Below, piece after piece: positions 33,883 through 34,432 of a DNA stretch of 34,432 bases. Position numbers and translations under genes: made by a program. This DNA is from DASUFE01 sp036274675 (lineage in GTDB: Bacteria; Pseudomonadota; Gammaproteobacteria; HTCC5015): the NCBI GenBank assembly GCA_036274675.1, contig DASUFE010000065.1, positions 1 through 34,432 on the forward strand, given 5' to 3'. Position 1 is the first letter of the stretch. Each line of letters begins with the position of its first letter. The notes beneath the pieces are model-generated. The model was not told where the DNA came from, did not search any database, and was given only the letters and a program-made list of their open reading frames with translations.

Positions 33883-34432
33883 GGTTGGCACCTCCCATTG
33901 CGCGCGTGCTACCGATTTCGCCGAATACGGTTTCCAGATCGCGGCGCTCGCGCTGCAACCCGTAAAGCTTGCAGCCCTTGTCGATCAGCGCCTTGGATAC
34001 CAGGGGGGCGGCTTCGTCCGCTTCCTGTTGCGCCAGTTCCAGGGCATAGCGGTACTGGCGACCGTCGTTCTCGAGCGTCGCGACCGAGCGCACGCCGCGC
34101 ACGGATTTCAGTATCGGCTGCGTCTTGTCGGGGGCGGTGTCCACGGCCACCAGCAGGCGGTTGCCGCTGCGCAGTTCCTCCATCCGCGCGTCCAGCGCGA
34201 CCCTCCCGCTACGGATGATGATCACGCGGTCGCAGATCGCCTGCACTTCCTGCAGGATGTGGGTGGACAGGATTACCGTGGCCTGCTTGGCCAGCGAGCG
34301 AATCAGGTCGCGCATGTGCTGGATCTGGGCCGGGTCCAGGCCGTTGGTGGGTTCGTCCAGGATCAGGATGTCGGGATTATGCAGCAGCGCCTGCGCCACC
34401 CCGGTACGCTGGCGGTAGCCGCGGGACAGGGT
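33875..34432 (-). CDS. ABC transporter ATP-binding protein (5'-partial)
   Basis: The frame runs off the window end; 185 C-terminal residues are visible. The reading enters at the ABC signature (TLSRGYRQRTGVAQALL), then Walker B (ILILDEPTNGLDP) and the H-loop His (STHILQEV). A C-terminal accessory domain ends with LETVFGEIGSTRAMGG, as in drug/lipid ABC-2 exporters (ABCA/CcmA-like). Walker A lies outside the window. The stop overlaps the next gene, showing coupling to the fused permease-GldG protein, its membrane partner. A GTG at 34399 is internal and should not be taken as the start. Confidence 0.93.
   Translation of the reverse strand, partial: TLSRGYRQRTGVAQALLHNPDILILDEPTNGLDPAQIQHMRDLIRSLAKQATVILSTHILQEVQAICDRVIIIRSGRVALDARMEELRSGNRLLVAVDTAPDKTQPILKSVRGVRSVATLENDGRQYRYALELAQQEADEAAPLVSKALIDKGCKLYGLQRERRDLETVFGEIGSTRAMGGANHG

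Overview
The window looks like a chromosomal segment of a GC-rich, aerobic, plant-polysaccharide-degrading gammaproteobacterium of the Cellvibrio/Saccharophagus/Teredinibacter type. The reasons are long pure polyserine linkers joining secreted catalytic domains to CBM2 and CBM6-like modules, GH9 and GH5 cellulases, an AcrB-type RND pump, and Gram-negative outer-membrane and FecR-type proteins. The genus is inferred from style only; no rRNA, tRNA, insertion sequence, phage gene or CRISPR array was seen.

Layout. (1) 1-12334 is a cellulose-attack island on the + strand. It holds a 5'-truncated giant secreted oxidoreductase (AA5-type copper-radical oxidase, PKD, YncE propeller, two CxxCH haem sites, two CBMs), a 7-TM AraC-type regulator, a GH9-CBM3c endoglucanase and a GH5 endoglucanase. 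The three secreted proteins share CBM2 modules and polyserine linkers; the first two also share a CBM6-like module with a 136-bp stretch of identical DNA. (2) 12469-13710 encodes an ECF42-type sigma factor with a TPR-like C-terminal extension. (3) 13962-18819 is a MarR regulator, RND adaptor and RND pump operon. (4) 21703-18896 (minus) is a two-gene operon for a Slam-like TPR/beta-barrel outer-membrane protein and a FecR protein ending in a TbpB-like barrel. (5) 21924-24257 is a DGPF/YCII operon (YCII, YCII, SRPBCC, VOC, YCII). Two promoters in it match the published ECF42 consensus as I remember it, so the sigma factor about 8 kb upstream is the likely activator. (6) 24419-26100 holds YceI and DUF72 genes. 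(7) 26202-29895 holds an MFS exporter and AGE-family sugar epimerase pair facing a LacI regulator. (8) 34432-30051 (minus) is a Gld-type ABC operon: ATPase (truncated by the window end), fused permease-GldG protein, and DUF4340 protein.

How they work together. GH9 and GH5 cut cellulose while bound through CBMs. The AA5/cytochrome protein would supply oxidative chemistry or electron transfer at the same surface, and the membrane AraC protein is a candidate local sensor. The ECF42/DGPF block is a separate stress-type regulon interrupted by the efflux and Slam-like cassettes. The points most worth a second look are the AA5-propeller-dihaem-CBM fusion, the paired ECF42 promoters, and the FecR/TbpB-barrel plus Slam-like pair.
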